A DNA stretch of 64,000 bases from Streptomyces colonosanans (GCF_001866645.1 NZ_MLYP01000037.1:47807-111806); one strand, 5' to 3'. Numbered from the stretch's first letter, positions 43,860-53,373 are shown. Made by a program: numbers and translations. The notes: generated from the sequence alone by a model not told the origin.

Positions 43860-45515
43860 CTATCCGACCGCCCGCGCCGCCGCCCGCCCGGCCGTGCGTC
43901 CCGAGAACAGGCAGCCGCCGAGGAACGTGCCCTCCAGGGAGCGGTAGCCGTGGACCCCGCCGCCGCCGAAGCCGGCGGCCTCGCCTGCCGCGTACACACC
44001 CGGCAGCGGGTCGCCGCCCTCGGCCAGCACCCGCGAGGACAGGTCGGTCTCCAGGCCGCCGAGCGTCTTGCGGGTGAGGATGTTGAGGCGTACGGCGATC
44101 AGCGGGCCCGCCTCAGGGTCGAGGATGCGGTGCGGGGCGGCCGTGCGGATCAGCCGGTCGCCGAGGTATCTGCGGGCACCGCGGATCGCCGTCACCTGGA
44201 GGTCCTTGGTGAAGGGGTTGCGGATCTCCCGGTCCCGTTCGACGACCTGGCGGCGCAGTTCGGCCTCCTCTATGAGCGGCTCCTCGGTGAGGGCGTTCAT
44301 GCCGCGCACCAGCGCCCCCAGGTCCTTCTCGACGACGAAGTCGACACCGTGGTCCATGAACGCCCTGACCGGGCCGGGTACGTCCGCGCGTGCCCGCCCG
44401 ATCACATCCCTGACCGACTTCCCGGTGAGGTCGGGGTTCTGCTCGGAGCCGGAGAGCGCGAACTCCTTGCCGATGATCTTCCGGTCCAGCACGAACCAGG
44501 TGTGGTCGTACCCGGTCTTCATGATGTGCTCGAGCGTGCCGAGGGTGTCGAAGCCGGGGAAGAGCGGGACGGGCAGCCGCCGGCCGCGGGCGTCGAGCCA
44601 GAGGGAGGACGGGCCGGGCAGGATGCGGATGCCGTGGTTCTCCCAGATGGGGTTCCAGTTGTGGAGGCCCTCGGTGTAGTGCCACATCCGGTCGCGGTTG
44701 ATCAGACGGGCACCGGCCTTCTCGGCGATGCCGAGCAGCTTCCCGTCGACGTGCGCGGGCACGCCGGAGACCATCCGCTCGGGCGGGCTGCCGAGGCGCT
44801 CCGGCCAGTTGGCGCGGACCAGATCGTGGTTGCCGCCGATGCCGCCCGAGGTGATGATCACCGCCTGGGCCCGGAACTCGAAGGCGCCGGTGACGGTGCG
44901 GCTGCTGGCCTTGCCCCGTGGCACGTCCGACGGGTCAAGGACCTCCCCGGTGACGGTGTCGACGGTGCCCGCGCTGCGCGTGAGCCCGGTGACGCGGTGG
45001 CGGAGCTTCAGCTGGACGAGACCGCGCGCGACCCCGGCGCGCACCCGCCGTACGAACGGTTCGATCACACCGGGTCCGGTCCCCCAGGTGATGTGGAAAC
45101 GCGGCACCGAGTTGCCGTGGCCACCCGCGTCGTAGCCGCCGCGTTCGGCCCACCCGACCACCGGGAAGAAACGCATCCCCTGCCGGTGCAGCCAGGTCCG
45201 CTTCTCGCCCGCGGCGAAGTCGACGTACGCCTCCGCCCACCGGCGCGGCCAGTGGTCCTCGGGGCGGTCGAATGCGGCCGTGCCCATCCAGTCCTGGAGG
45301 GCGAGGGCGTGACTGTCCCTGATGCCCAGGCGGCGCTGCTCGGGCGAGTCCACGAAGAAGAGGCCACCGAAGGACCAGAACGCCTGGCCGCCCAGCGACT
45401 GCTCCGGCTCCTGGTCGAGGACGATCACCTTCCGGCCGGCGTCCGCGAGTTCCGCGGCCGCCGTGAGTCCGGCGAGGCCCGCCCCGATCACGATGACATC
45501 AGCGTCGTAGGCCAT
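43860..45515 (-). CDS. FAD-binding dehydrogenase (flavocytochrome c/KstD type)
   Basis: A 551-residue flavoprotein of the FAD-binding 2 family. The Rossmann motif VIGAGLAGLTAAAEL lies at residues 8-22. Further family segments are GGQAFWSFGGLFFVD, VIITSGGIGGN and the C-terminal GVYAAGEAAGFGGGGVHGYRSLEGTFLGGC. It resembles actinobacterial putative 3-ketosteroid-dehydrogenase-like proteins; the substrate is unknown and the steroid link should not be assumed. It is monocistronic, convergent with gntP. Confidence 0.88.
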   Translation of the reverse strand: MAYDADVIVIGAGLAGLTAAAELADAGRKVIVLDQEPEQSLGGQAFWSFGGLFFVDSPEQRRLGIRDSHALALQDWMGTAAFDRPEDHWPRRWAEAYVDFAAGEKRTWLHRQGMRFFPVVGWAERGGYDAGGHGNSVPRFHITWGTGPGVIEPFVRRVRAGVARGLVQLKLRHRVTGLTRSAGTVDTVTGEVLDPSDVPRGKASSRTVTGAFEFRAQAVIITSGGIGGNHDLVRANWPERLGSPPERMVSGVPAHVDGKLLGIAEKAGARLINRDRMWHYTEGLHNWNPIWENHGIRILPGPSSLWLDARGRRLPVPLFPGFDTLGTLEHIMKTGYDHTWFVLDRKIIGKEFALSGSEQNPDLTGKSVRDVIGRARADVPGPVRAFMDHGVDFVVEKDLGALVRGMNALTEEPLIEEAELRRQVVERDREIRNPFTKDLQVTAIRGARRYLGDRLIRTAAPHRILDPEAGPLIAVRLNILTRKTLGGLETDLSSRVLAEGGDPLPGVYAAGEAAGFGGGGVHGYRSLEGTFLGGCLFSGRTAGRAAARAVG

Positions 45516-45760
45516 GCGCCCGTCCTCTCGCGGCGGCTACCGGTCGGCACGTTGTTACCGACGGGTCAGATCCTTGGGCACAGGAGTGACCGAGTCAACA
45601 GCCTGTTTACGGGTACTCGTTGCAGCTGGACCCGCATCGGGGGCTCCGCGCACAGGACCGTGCCGAGAAGCGGTCGAGCACGGGCGGGCCACGGCCGGGA
45701 GCGCTACAGTCAGCGTGATACGCGTCCCCGTGACCCCGCTGAACTATTGAGGTACGCAGC

Positions 45761-46654
45761 GTGTCGGTACTGGTTCTGGCTCTCTCCGTGAGCGCGGCCT
45801 TCTGCCTGGGCACCGGATTCGTGCTGCAGCAGAACGCCGCCCAGCAGGCACCGCTGAGCGACTTCCTCTCCTTCCGGCTGCTACTGGACCTGGCAAAAGT
45901 GCCGCGCTGGCTCGGCGGCCTCGGTCTGATGGTGGCAGGCATGATCCTCAGCGCGGTCGCGCTGACCCACGGTGAGATCTCCCTGGTGGAGCCGCTGGTC
46001 GCCACGAACCTGCTGTTCGCCATGGCCCTGTCCCGCCACCAGACCAGACAGCCCCTGGGCCGCCAGGGCTGGGGCGGACTCGCGCTGCTCGCCGGGGGCG
46101 TCACGGCCTTCATCCTGGCGGGCCAGCCCAGAGGGGGCGACGCGGTCACGAATCCCGTACGGCACTGGTTGATCATCGGCGTGATGGTCGGCCTGGCGTT
46201 GCTGCTGACGACGTACGCGAAGAAGTCACGGCTGATCATCGGGCCGGTGCTGCTGGCGCTGGCGGCGGGGCTGCTCTACGGCGTACAGGACGCGCTCACC
46301 CGGGTCAGCGGGGAGCGGTTCACGCTGGGCGGCTTCACGGAGTTCATCACGGGCTGGCAGCCGTACGCCGTGGTGGTGCTCGGTGTCACGGGACTGGTGC
46401 TGGTGCAGAGCGCGTTCGAGACGGCACCGCTGCGGATGTCCCTGCCGGCGCTCACCGCGGCGCAGCCACTGGCCGGGATCGCCTGCGGAGTGGGTTTCCT
46501 CGGTGACCGGCTGCGCACCGACACGGGCGCGCTGGCCTGGCAGGCGGCGGGGCTCGCGGCGATCGTCCTCGGCATCGTGCTGCTGGGGATGCACCCGGCG
46601 ATGCCGCGGGGGACGGCGACGCCGAAGCGGGCGAAGGATCTGCAGCCGCGGTGA
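45761..46654 (+). CDS. DMT-superfamily membrane transporter
   Basis: A 297-residue integral membrane protein with about 9-10 hydrophobic helices in two EamA-like halves, typical of the drug/metabolite transporter superfamily. The segments LVEPLVATNLLFAMALSRH and LTAAQPLAGIACGVGFLGDRLR match the conserved ends of each half. Starts at GTG 45761. No substrate can be assigned. The C-terminus is basic (PKRAKDLQPR). Confidence 0.85.
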   Translation: MSVLVLALSVSAAFCLGTGFVLQQNAAQQAPLSDFLSFRLLLDLAKVPRWLGGLGLMVAGMILSAVALTHGEISLVEPLVATNLLFAMALSRHQTRQPLGRQGWGGLALLAGGVTAFILAGQPRGGDAVTNPVRHWLIIGVMVGLALLLTTYAKKSRLIIGPVLLALAAGLLYGVQDALTRVSGERFTLGGFTEFITGWQPYAVVVLGVTGLVLVQSAFETAPLRMSLPALTAAQPLAGIACGVGFLGDRLRTDTGALAWQAAGLAAIVLGIVLLGMHPAMPRGTATPKRAKDLQPR

Positions 46655-46721
46655 TGCGGCGGGCTTCCCGGCGCCCGCGCTCGTGTCCCCGGGGCGTCGG
46701 GGACCTGCTTGGATGGGCCAC

Positions 46722-47240
46722 ATGAGTGCCGCTGACGAACTCCTCGACATCGTGGACGAGAACGACAGGGTCATCGGGCAGGCGCCGCGCGGTGAGGTGT
46801 ACGAGCGCGGGCTGCGCCACCGGTGTGTGTTCATCGAGGTACGGGACGCCGAGGGCCGCCTCTTCGTCCACCGCCGCACCCCCACCAAACTGGTGTTCCC
46901 TTCGCTGTACGACATGTTCGTCGGCGGGGTCGTCGGCGCGGGCGAGGCGTACGACGACGCCGCCCTGCGGGAGGCCGAGGAGGAACTCGGGGTCAGCGGG
47001 CTACCCCGGCCCGAGCCGCTGTTCGCGTTCCTGTACGACGACGGCGCCGGCCGGACCTGGTGGTCCTCGGTTTACCAGGTCCGCTGCGACCTGCCCGTCA
47101 GCCCCCAGACCGAGGAGGTCGCCTGGCACGCCTTCCTGCCCCATGACGAGGTGGAACGGCGGCTGTCCGACTGGGAGTGGGTTCCGGACGGGCTCGCCGG
47201 CTACGAGCGGCTCAAGGCGTATCGCCGGTCCGTGGGCTGA
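46722..47240 (+). CDS. NUDIX hydrolase (YfcD/IDI-like)
   Basis: 172 residues. The N-terminal ELLDIVDENDRVIGQAPRGEVYERGLRHRCVFI is typical of YfcD/isopentenyl-diphosphate-isomerase-like NUDIX proteins. The Nudix box GGVVGAGEAYDDAALREAEEELGV is intact. The ATG at 46722 fits the family start. The substrate is unknown. It lies between a transporter and the DUF202 pair, without clear operon structure. Confidence 0.87.
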   Translation: MSAADELLDIVDENDRVIGQAPRGEVYERGLRHRCVFIEVRDAEGRLFVHRRTPTKLVFPSLYDMFVGGVVGAGEAYDDAALREAEEELGVSGLPRPEPLFAFLYDDGAGRTWWSSVYQVRCDLPVSPQTEEVAWHAFLPHDEVERRLSDWEWVPDGLAGYERLKAYRRSVG

Positions 47241-47298
47241 CCTCCCCGGCTCATGCACAGCTCAGGCCCCCCCGCAGCCGCCCGGTAGGGTCCTGCGC

Positions 47299-47691
47299 GT
47301 GAGCGAATTCGCACGGAACATCCGCCTCTGGTTCGCACCCGAGGAGATCCGGGAGGAAGGCGAAACCCCCGACTACCGTTTCTCGCTGGCCAACGAGCGC
47401 ACCTTTCTGGCCTGGCTGCGCACCGCGCTGGCGCTGATCGGCGGCGGCTTCGCCGTGGACCAGTTTCTGCCGCACCTGTCCTGGGCCTGGCGCGCCGGGC
47501 TCTCCCTCGCGCTGCTCGTCTCGGGGGTGCTGTGCTCGCTGCGCGCCATCAACCACTGGGTGCGCTGCGAACGGGCGATGCGACGGGAGGAGGACCTTCC
47601 CTCGTCGCGCTTCCCGACACTGCTGAGCCTCGCCGTCGCCGTGGTGGCGGTCGCCATGGTCGCGGTCGTCCTCGTCGGCCGGGCAGGATGA
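47299..47691 (+). CDS. DUF202 (YidH) family membrane protein 1
   Basis: 130 residues with three hydrophobic helices after a soluble N-terminus. The family motif LANERTFLAWLRTALALIGGG lies near residues 36-56. The GTG start is at 47299. It is coupled to a second, shorter DUF202 gene through an ATGA overlap, so the two membrane proteins may form a heteromer. Function unknown. Confidence 0.9.
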   Translation: MSEFARNIRLWFAPEEIREEGETPDYRFSLANERTFLAWLRTALALIGGGFAVDQFLPHLSWAWRAGLSLALLVSGVLCSLRAINHWVRCERAMRREEDLPSSRFPTLLSLAVAVVAVAMVAVVLVGRAG

Positions 47692-48011
47692 GCGCCCCTA
47701 CCTCGCGGCGCGATCCGGGGCTCCAGCCGGAACGCACCCGGCTCGCGTGGCGGCGCACCACCCTGTCGAGCACCGTGGCCGCCGTGCTCGCCGTGAAGGC
47801 GGCGCTGTACGACAGAGCGGCGGGCGGCTTCGCCATCGCCGCCCTGTGCTGCCTGTTCTGGCTCGGCTTCCTGGTCCTCGCTCACCGGCGTATCCGCGCC
47901 CTGGCGAGCGCCGGCGCCGGCCGCCCGCCGCTCCTCGCGCCCCGTCACGCGGCCGCCGCCACCCTCTGCGCCATCGCGCTCGCCGTCTGCGCCGCGGCGC
48001 TCGTACTCTGA
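47688..48011 (+). CDS. DUF202 family membrane protein 2
   Basis: 107 residues, ATG overlapping the stop of the first DUF202 gene. The related motif LQPERTRLAWRRTTLSSTVAA is followed by three hydrophobic helices. The paired arrangement is common in actinobacteria. Confidence 0.88.
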   Translation: MSAPTSRRDPGLQPERTRLAWRRTTLSSTVAAVLAVKAALYDRAAGGFAIAALCCLFWLGFLVLAHRRIRALASAGAGRPPLLAPRHAAAATLCAIALAVCAAALVL

Positions 48012-48117
48012 ACGCGGGGGGAGCCGGCACCGCACATACCGATGAGCCGGAATTACACCGTTTCGTTAGCCTGAGATAACCCTGAGACCCCCGAAGGCGA
48101 AGGCGAAGGTGAGCGTC

Positions 48118-48414
48118 ATGAGCACCCCCCACCTGGACCACACCGCACACCGCCACAGCCACGGCCCGGCCTGCGGGCACGAGGCGGTGCCGCACGGAGA
48201 CCACATCGACTACGCGCACGACGGGCATCTGCACCGCGAGCACAAGGACCACTGGGACGAGTGCGAGCCCGCCCAGCACGTCGCACACCAGAGCCATGAG
48301 CACCAGCACGGCGAGGGCTGCGGGCACCACCCCGTACGGCACGGTGACCACGTCGACTATCTGCACAACGGCCATCGGCACGCGGCCCATGAGGGACACT
48401 GGGACGATCACTGA
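48118..48414 (+). CDS. His-rich metal-binding-like repeat protein
   Basis: A 98-residue protein with about one-quarter His. Two tandem copies of a ~38-residue unit are visible: CGHEAVPHGDHIDYAHDGHLHREHKDHW and CGHHPVRHGDHVDYLHNGHRHAAHEGHW. The repeated HGDHxDYxHxGHxHxxHxxHW core suggests cooperative zinc or nickel binding. It is cytoplasmic (no signal peptide). ATG 48118 is chosen; a GTG 9 bp upstream is possible. No transporter or Zur gene is adjacent. A probable metal buffer. Confidence 0.78.
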   Translation: MSTPHLDHTAHRHSHGPACGHEAVPHGDHIDYAHDGHLHREHKDHWDECEPAQHVAHQSHEHQHGEGCGHHPVRHGDHVDYLHNGHRHAAHEGHWDDH

Positions 48415-48488
48415 CGAGCACTCCGGTGGCCCCGTCGAAAGCCCCCGGTTCCGCCCGTCACCGTCGACAACGACCCGAGGGGGGTCCC

Positions 48489-49400
48489 GTGACCGCGGCG
48501 GAACCGTACACGCTCGCACTCGCCGACGACGTGCACGCGTATGTGCAGCCGGACGGCGGCTGGTGTCTGAACAACGCCGGGTTCGTGAGCGACGGGACGG
48601 CCACGCTGCTCGTGGACACGACCGCGACCGAGCGCCGTACGCGAGCCCTGGGCGCGGCGGTCGCGGCCACCGGGGCGCCCGCGCCACGGTGGGTCGTCAA
48701 CACCCACCACCACGGGGACCACACGTACGGGAACGGCTTCTTCGCACCGGCCGCGACGATCGTGTCGCACGTCGACTGCCGCCGGGAGGCCCTGGCCGCA
48801 GGGCGTCAACTGGAGCTGATCTGGCCGGGGAACGACTACGGGGACATCCGGATCCAGGGCGCCGACCTGACATACCGGGACCGTACGACGGTGCACGCCG
48901 GCGGGGTCGACGCCGAGGTGATCCACCCGGGAGTGGCGCACACCGTCGGCGACTCGGTGGTCTGGCTGCCGCACCGGCGTGTGCTGTTCGCCGGGGACCT
49001 GGTCTTCGAGGGCGGGACGCCGTTCTTCCTGATGGGCTCGCTCAGCGGCTCGCTGCGGGCGCTGGAGCGGCTGCGCGCGCTGGGCGCGGAGACCGTCGTA
49101 CCCGGGCACGGCCCGGTCACCGACCCGTCCGCGTTCGACCGCACGGAGCGCTATCTGCACTTCGTCGCCGATGTCGCGCAGCGCAACCACGCGGCGGGCC
49201 GTACGCCACTGGAGGCGGCCCGGGCCACGGACCTCGGCGGGTTCGCGGAACTGCGCGAGAGGGAGCGGCTGGTGGCCAATCTGCACCGCGCGTACGCCGA
49301 GCTGGACGGGCTGCCCGAGGGAGCACCCCTGGATCCGCTTCCCGCTTTCCAGGACATGGCGCTCATGAACGGCGGGGAGATGGTGACCAGCCACGCGTGA
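48489..49400 (+). CDS. MBL-fold metallo-hydrolase
   Basis: A 303-residue metallo-beta-lactamase-fold hydrolase with an intact HxHxDH motif (NTHHHGDHTYGNG, near residue 80), a metal Asp in LFAGDLVFEG and a His in VVPGHGPVTD. The GTG start at 48489 follows a GAGGGGGG site. It precedes the phosphotransferase-acyl-CoA dehydrogenase cluster and may act as a thioesterase-like enzyme there, but that is inference. Confidence 0.88.
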   Translation: MTAAEPYTLALADDVHAYVQPDGGWCLNNAGFVSDGTATLLVDTTATERRTRALGAAVAATGAPAPRWVVNTHHHGDHTYGNGFFAPAATIVSHVDCRREALAAGRQLELIWPGNDYGDIRIQGADLTYRDRTTVHAGGVDAEVIHPGVAHTVGDSVVWLPHRRVLFAGDLVFEGGTPFFLMGSLSGSLRALERLRALGAETVVPGHGPVTDPSAFDRTERYLHFVADVAQRNHAAGRTPLEAARATDLGGFAELRERERLVANLHRAYAELDGLPEGAPLDPLPAFQDMALMNGGEMVTSHA

Positions 49401-49494
49401 GCGCACGGTGGCCTCGTCCGGCCGTGGCACCCGCGTCATGCGCGCCCCGATGACACCGTGGCACCCCTCACGTTCGCCCCACGCACTGGACGAC

Positions 49495-49512
49495 ATACCG
49501 ACCGGTCGGCAT
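49495..49512. promoter_or_regulatory. Candidate TetR operator upstream of the phosphotransferase gene
   Basis: An 18-bp near-palindrome, ATACCGACC-GGTCGGCAT (8 of 9 pairs), 39 bp before the ATG at 49552. A related half-site ACCGGTCGGTAT lies upstream of the SDR gene (53431-53442). The clustered TetR gene at 51875 is the likely binder. Confidence 0.6.
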
Positions 49513-49551
49513 CATGATGCTGGTCCTGTTTCCGCGCACGGAGGAGCAATG

Positions 49552-50586
49552 ATGAGCCCAGACCATCCACCAGGACTCGATCTCGACCGGCTGCGCGGCC
49601 TGCTCGACGCCGAGCGGCCGGGCCTGGTGAGCGGCCCCCTGACCGGCCGGCTGATCGAGGGCGGGCGGTCGAACCTCACCTACGCCGTCTCGGACGGCGC
49701 GGCCCGGTTGGTCGTACGGCGTCCCCCGCTCGGGCATGTGCTGGCCACCGCGCACGACATGAAGCGCGAGCACCGGGTGATCAGCGCACTGCACCCGACG
49801 ACCGTCCCGGTACCGCGCCCGATGCTGCTGTGCGAGGACGAGGACGTGCTGGGAGCGCCGTTCTACGTCATGGAGTTCGTCGAGGGCACTCCGTACCGCA
49901 CCGCCGGCCAGCTCGCCCCGCTGGGCGCCGAGCGCACCCGCGACGCCGTGCTGTCACTCGTCGACACCCTCGTCGAACTGCACGCGGTCGACCCCGCCGA
50001 GGTGGGCCTGGACGACTTCGGGCGGCCCGAGGGCTTCCTGGACCGGCAGCTGCGGCGCTGGGGCAAGCAGCTGGACGCCTCCCGGGGCCGCGAGCTGGCG
50101 GGCATCGACGAACTGCACGCCACGCTCGGACGCCACCTGCCCGCCTCCCCCGCGCCCACCGTCGTCCACGGCGACTACCGCCTCGACAACGTCCTCATCG
50201 GCGCCGACGACCGGATCAAGGCGGTTCTCGACTGGGAGATGTCCACGCTCGGCGACCCGCTCACCGACCTGGGCCTGCTGGTGATGTACTGCACGCCGCT
50301 CGGCATGCCCGACTCGCCCGTGTCCACCACCGCCGAGGCCCCCGGACACCCCTCGCCCGCCGAGCTGGTGGAGCGCTACGCCGCACGCTCGGGGCGCGAC
50401 GTGAGCGCCCTGTCCTGGTACACGGCGTTCGCCTGGTTCAAGCTGGCCGTGATCCTGGAGGGCATCCACTACCGGTACACCCTCGGTCAGACGGTCGGCC
50501 GCGGCTTCGACCGCATCGGCGACCTCGTCCCCGTCTTCATCCAGCACGGCCTGACCACCCTTCACTCAGGCCTCCAGGAAGGCTGA
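49552..50586 (+). CDS. APH-family phosphotransferase (ACAD10/11-like)
   Basis: A 344-residue kinase-like protein. It has the Brenner motif VVHGDYRLDNVLI and the metal-binding LDWEMSTLGDPLTDLG. Proteins of this subfamily sit beside acyl-CoA dehydrogenases, and mammalian ACAD10/11 phosphorylate 4-hydroxy acyl-CoAs. Coupling to the next gene (8 bp) supports a role in hydroxy-fatty-acid catabolism. ATG 49552 has GGAGGAG 5 bases upstream; an ATG one codon earlier is an alternative. Confidence 0.9.
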   Translation: MSPDHPPGLDLDRLRGLLDAERPGLVSGPLTGRLIEGGRSNLTYAVSDGAARLVVRRPPLGHVLATAHDMKREHRVISALHPTTVPVPRPMLLCEDEDVLGAPFYVMEFVEGTPYRTAGQLAPLGAERTRDAVLSLVDTLVELHAVDPAEVGLDDFGRPEGFLDRQLRRWGKQLDASRGRELAGIDELHATLGRHLPASPAPTVVHGDYRLDNVLIGADDRIKAVLDWEMSTLGDPLTDLGLLVMYCTPLGMPDSPVSTTAEAPGHPSPAELVERYAARSGRDVSALSWYTAFAWFKLAVILEGIHYRYTLGQTVGRGFDRIGDLVPVFIQHGLTTLHSGLQEG

Positions 50587-50593
50587 TCCCGCC

Positions 50594-51811
50594 ATGGACT
50601 TCACGTTCGACGCGCGCACCGAGGAACTGCGCGCCAAGCTCCTCGCCTTCATGGACGAGTACGTGTACCCGGCCGAGCAACTCGTGGACGAGCAGCGCGC
50701 ACAGCTCGTCTCCCCGTGGGAGAACCCCCCGGTGGTGGAGGAGTTGAAGGCCGAGGCACGCCGCCAGGGCCTGTGGAACCTGTTCCTTCCGGACGCCGAG
50801 TACGGAGCCGGGCTGACCAACCTTCAGTACGCGCCGCTCGCCGAGATCACCGGCCGTTCCCCACAGTTGGCGCCCACCGTCACCAACTGCGCGGCCCCCG
50901 ACACCGGCAATATGGAGGTGCTGGCGCAGTTCGGCGACGAGCGGCAGAAGAAGCAGTGGCTGGAGCCGCTGCTGGCAGGTGAGATCCGTTCGGCGTTCGC
51001 GATGACCGAGCCCGAGGTGGCGTCCTCGGACGCCACGAACATCACCACGCGCATCGAGCGGGACGGTGGGGGAGACTACGTCATCACCGGCCGCAAGTGG
51101 TACATCTCCGGTGCCATGCACCCGGACTGCAAGGTCTTCATCGTGATGGGCAAGACCGACCCGGACGGGCCGGACATCCGCCGCCGGCAGTCGATGGTGC
51201 TGGTGCCACGGGACACCCCCGGCGTCACGGTCACACGGGCGATGCAGGTCTTCGGCTACGAGGACCACTACCACGGAGGGCACGCCGAGGTGGTGTTCGA
51301 CCAGGCGCGCGTGCCGGTGTCGAACCTCATCGGCGAGGAGGGCGGCGGCTTCGCCATCGCCCAGGCCCGCCTCGGCCCGGGCCGTATCCACCACTGCATG
51401 CGGCTGATCGGCATGGCCGAGCGGGCGATCGAGCTGATGTGCCGCCGGGCGGTGTCCCGTACGGCGTTCGGCAAGGCACTGGCCCAGCAGGGCGTGGTCC
51501 ACAACTGGATCGCGGACGCACGGGTCCAGGTCGAGCAGCTGCGGCTGCTGGTACTGAAGACCGCCTGGCTGATGGACACCGTCGGCAACAAGGGCGCCCA
51601 CACCGAGATCCAGGCCATCAAGATCGCCACGCCCCGCACGGTGACCGGCATCCTGGACCGGGCGATCCAGCTGCACGGCGCGGGCGGTGTCAGCCAGGAC
51701 TTCCCGCTGGCCGAACTGTACGCGGCCGCGCGCACGCTGATGCTCGCCGACGGCCCGGACGAGGTGCACCAGCGGTCGCTGGCCCGACGGGAGCTGAAGA
51801 AGTACCGGTAG
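50594..51811 (+). CDS. Acyl-CoA dehydrogenase
   Basis: A 405-residue FAD-dependent acyl-CoA dehydrogenase. It has the FAD/substrate segment AFAMTEPEVASSDATNI, GRKWYISGAMHPDCK, and the late QLHGAGGVSQDFPLAELYAAARTLMLADGPDEVH typical of the ACAD10/11-like branch. It is cotranscribed with the phosphotransferase gene. Together they likely process 4-hydroxy or medium-chain acyl-CoAs to enoyl-CoAs for beta-oxidation. Confidence 0.93.
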   Translation: MDFTFDARTEELRAKLLAFMDEYVYPAEQLVDEQRAQLVSPWENPPVVEELKAEARRQGLWNLFLPDAEYGAGLTNLQYAPLAEITGRSPQLAPTVTNCAAPDTGNMEVLAQFGDERQKKQWLEPLLAGEIRSAFAMTEPEVASSDATNITTRIERDGGGDYVITGRKWYISGAMHPDCKVFIVMGKTDPDGPDIRRRQSMVLVPRDTPGVTVTRAMQVFGYEDHYHGGHAEVVFDQARVPVSNLIGEEGGGFAIAQARLGPGRIHHCMRLIGMAERAIELMCRRAVSRTAFGKALAQQGVVHNWIADARVQVEQLRLLVLKTAWLMDTVGNKGAHTEIQAIKIATPRTVTGILDRAIQLHGAGGVSQDFPLAELYAAARTLMLADGPDEVHQRSLARRELKKYR

Positions 51812-51874
51812 GCACCCCTGGCCGGACGGGGCCGCGGCCCCGGAACCCGGCGGCCGTGGCCCTCGTCGCTCACC

Positions 51875-52489
51875 TCACGGCCGCAGCGCCCGCAGCAGCA
51901 GGTCGGCCAGGTGGTCGGCGACCTCCTGCGGGCTGAGCGGGCCGTCCGGGCGGTACCAGGTGGACAGGTGGTGGACGGAGCCGAAGTGGTAGTCGACCAC
52001 CAGGTCGGCCGGGGTGGCCGTGGTGAAGACGCCCTGCTCCTGGCCCTCCTCGATGAGCGCGCGGAAGCGTTCGTGGTAGCGCCGGCGCTCGGCGCGGACC
52101 TGCTTGTTCTTCTCCGGGCTGAGGTGGTGCATGGAGCGGAAGAAGATCATCGCGTCGTCGAGGTTGTCGATCGTCGTCACGACGACGTCGGCGGCGGCAT
52201 CCCGCACCCGCTTCTCGACGGGTTCGTCGGCGTCCGCGAAGGCGTCCAGCCGCTCCTGCTGGATCCGCAGCACGCGCGCGTACACCTCGTGGAGGAGGTC
52301 CTCCTTGGAGCCGAAGTAGTGGTACAGCGCCCCCTTGGTGACGCCGGCCGCCTCGACGATCTCCTGCACGGAGGTGCGGTCGTAGCCCTGGTCGGCGAAG
52401 AGCCGGGTGGCGGCGGCGAGAAGCCGCTGCGGGACGGGGGTGCCGTCTCCTTCCGTGGTCCTGGGCACTGCCGCCACCTGCCTTTCCAT
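51875..52489 (-). CDS. TetR-family regulator of the acyl-CoA cluster
   Basis: 204 residues. N-terminal TetR HTH (TRLFADQGYDRTSVQEIVEAAGVTKGALYHYFGSKEDLL, residues ~25-65) and a C-terminal domain of the KstR2/fatty-acid type. The ATG at 52489 (MERQVAAVPRTT) is chosen. It is convergent with the acyl-CoA dehydrogenase gene. The palindromes ahead of the flanking divergent operons fit it as their common repressor, relieved by an acyl-CoA; inferred. Confidence 0.88.
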   Translation of the reverse strand: MERQVAAVPRTTEGDGTPVPQRLLAAATRLFADQGYDRTSVQEIVEAAGVTKGALYHYFGSKEDLLHEVYARVLRIQQERLDAFADADEPVEKRVRDAAADVVVTTIDNLDDAMIFFRSMHHLSPEKNKQVRAERRRYHERFRALIEEGQEQGVFTTATPADLVVDYHFGSVHHLSTWYRPDGPLSPQEVADHLADLLLRALRP

Positions 52490-52608
52490 GGTCCTGCTGA
52501 GGTCCTGCCGGTCCTGCTGACTCTCCTGCGTACGGGAACGGGGGTTCCCGACGGAGGATCTTCCCACCTCCGCCCGTCAGGCCGCGTGGCGGGAGGCGGG
52601 AGAGACGG

Positions 52609-53373
52609 TCACCGGGTTTCTTCCCACTTCTGCTGGATGTGGTTCATGTGCGTCAGCCAGCGGTCGGGGTCGGTGGCCCGGGCCTGGTAGTACCCGGCGA
52701 CCTCCGGGTGCGGCAGGATCAGGAAACGGTCCTGCGCGATGCCCTCGAACAGGGCGTCGGCCACGGCCTCAGGCTCGATCGCGGTCGGCCGCAGCACCAG
52801 GTCGCCCGCGCTGCCGGTGGCGGTCAGCATGTCGGTGCGCACACCCTGCGGGCAGATCGCGTGCACCTTGATCCCGCGGTGGCGGTACGTCAGCGACAGC
52901 CACTCGGCGAAGGCGTACGCCCCGTGCTTGGTGACGCTGTAGGGGGCGGCGCCGATCATGGTGAGCAGTCCGGCGGCGGAGACGGTGGAGACGAAGCGGC
53001 CGCTGCCGCGCTCCAGCCAGGCCGGGAGCAGCGTCTCGGCGGCACGTACATGGGCCATGACGTTGACGTCCCAGGCCTGCGCCCAGACCTTCTCGCCGGC
53101 CGCTTCCGACCCGCTCGAGCCGAGGCCCGCGTTGGCGCAGTACACGTCCACCGTCCCGCCGAGCGCCTCGCGCGCCTCGGTCACGATCGCGGAGGCGTCG
53201 CCCGCGAGCGCGACGCCGCCGATCTCCTCGGCGACGGACTTCGCCTTCCCGGGGTCGAGGTCGTTGACGACGACCCGGGCTCCCTCGGCGGCGAACCGGC
53301 GGGCCAGTGCGGCTCCGATGCCTCCCCCGGCCCCGGTGACGACGGCTCCCGCACCCTGAACGGCTTCCATCAT
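52609..53373 (-). CDS. SDR-family oxidoreductase
   Basis: A 254-residue short-chain dehydrogenase. It has the cofactor motif GAGGGIGAALA (residues ~11-21), VYCANAG, and the active-site Ser/Tyr/Lys (STVSAAGLL ... YSVTKHG). The ATG at 53373 has AAGGAG 4 bases upstream. It lies upstream of the tetR gene on the same strand and probably handles a hydroxyacyl intermediate of the cluster. The substrate is not determinable. Confidence 0.9.
   Translation of the reverse strand: MMEAVQGAGAVVTGAGGGIGAALARRFAAEGARVVVNDLDPGKAKSVAEEIGGVALAGDASAIVTEAREALGGTVDVYCANAGLGSSGSEAAGEKVWAQAWDVNVMAHVRAAETLLPAWLERGSGRFVSTVSAAGLLTMIGAAPYSVTKHGAYAFAEWLSLTYRHRGIKVHAICPQGVRTDMLTATGSAGDLVLRPTAIEPEAVADALFEGIAQDRFLILPHPEVAGYYQARATDPDRWLTHMNHIQQKWEETR

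Noticed and set aside
43680..45791. Long plus-strand open frame over the FAD dehydrogenase
   Set aside because: Antisense to a gene with intact Rossmann and C-terminal flavin motifs; no recognisable content.
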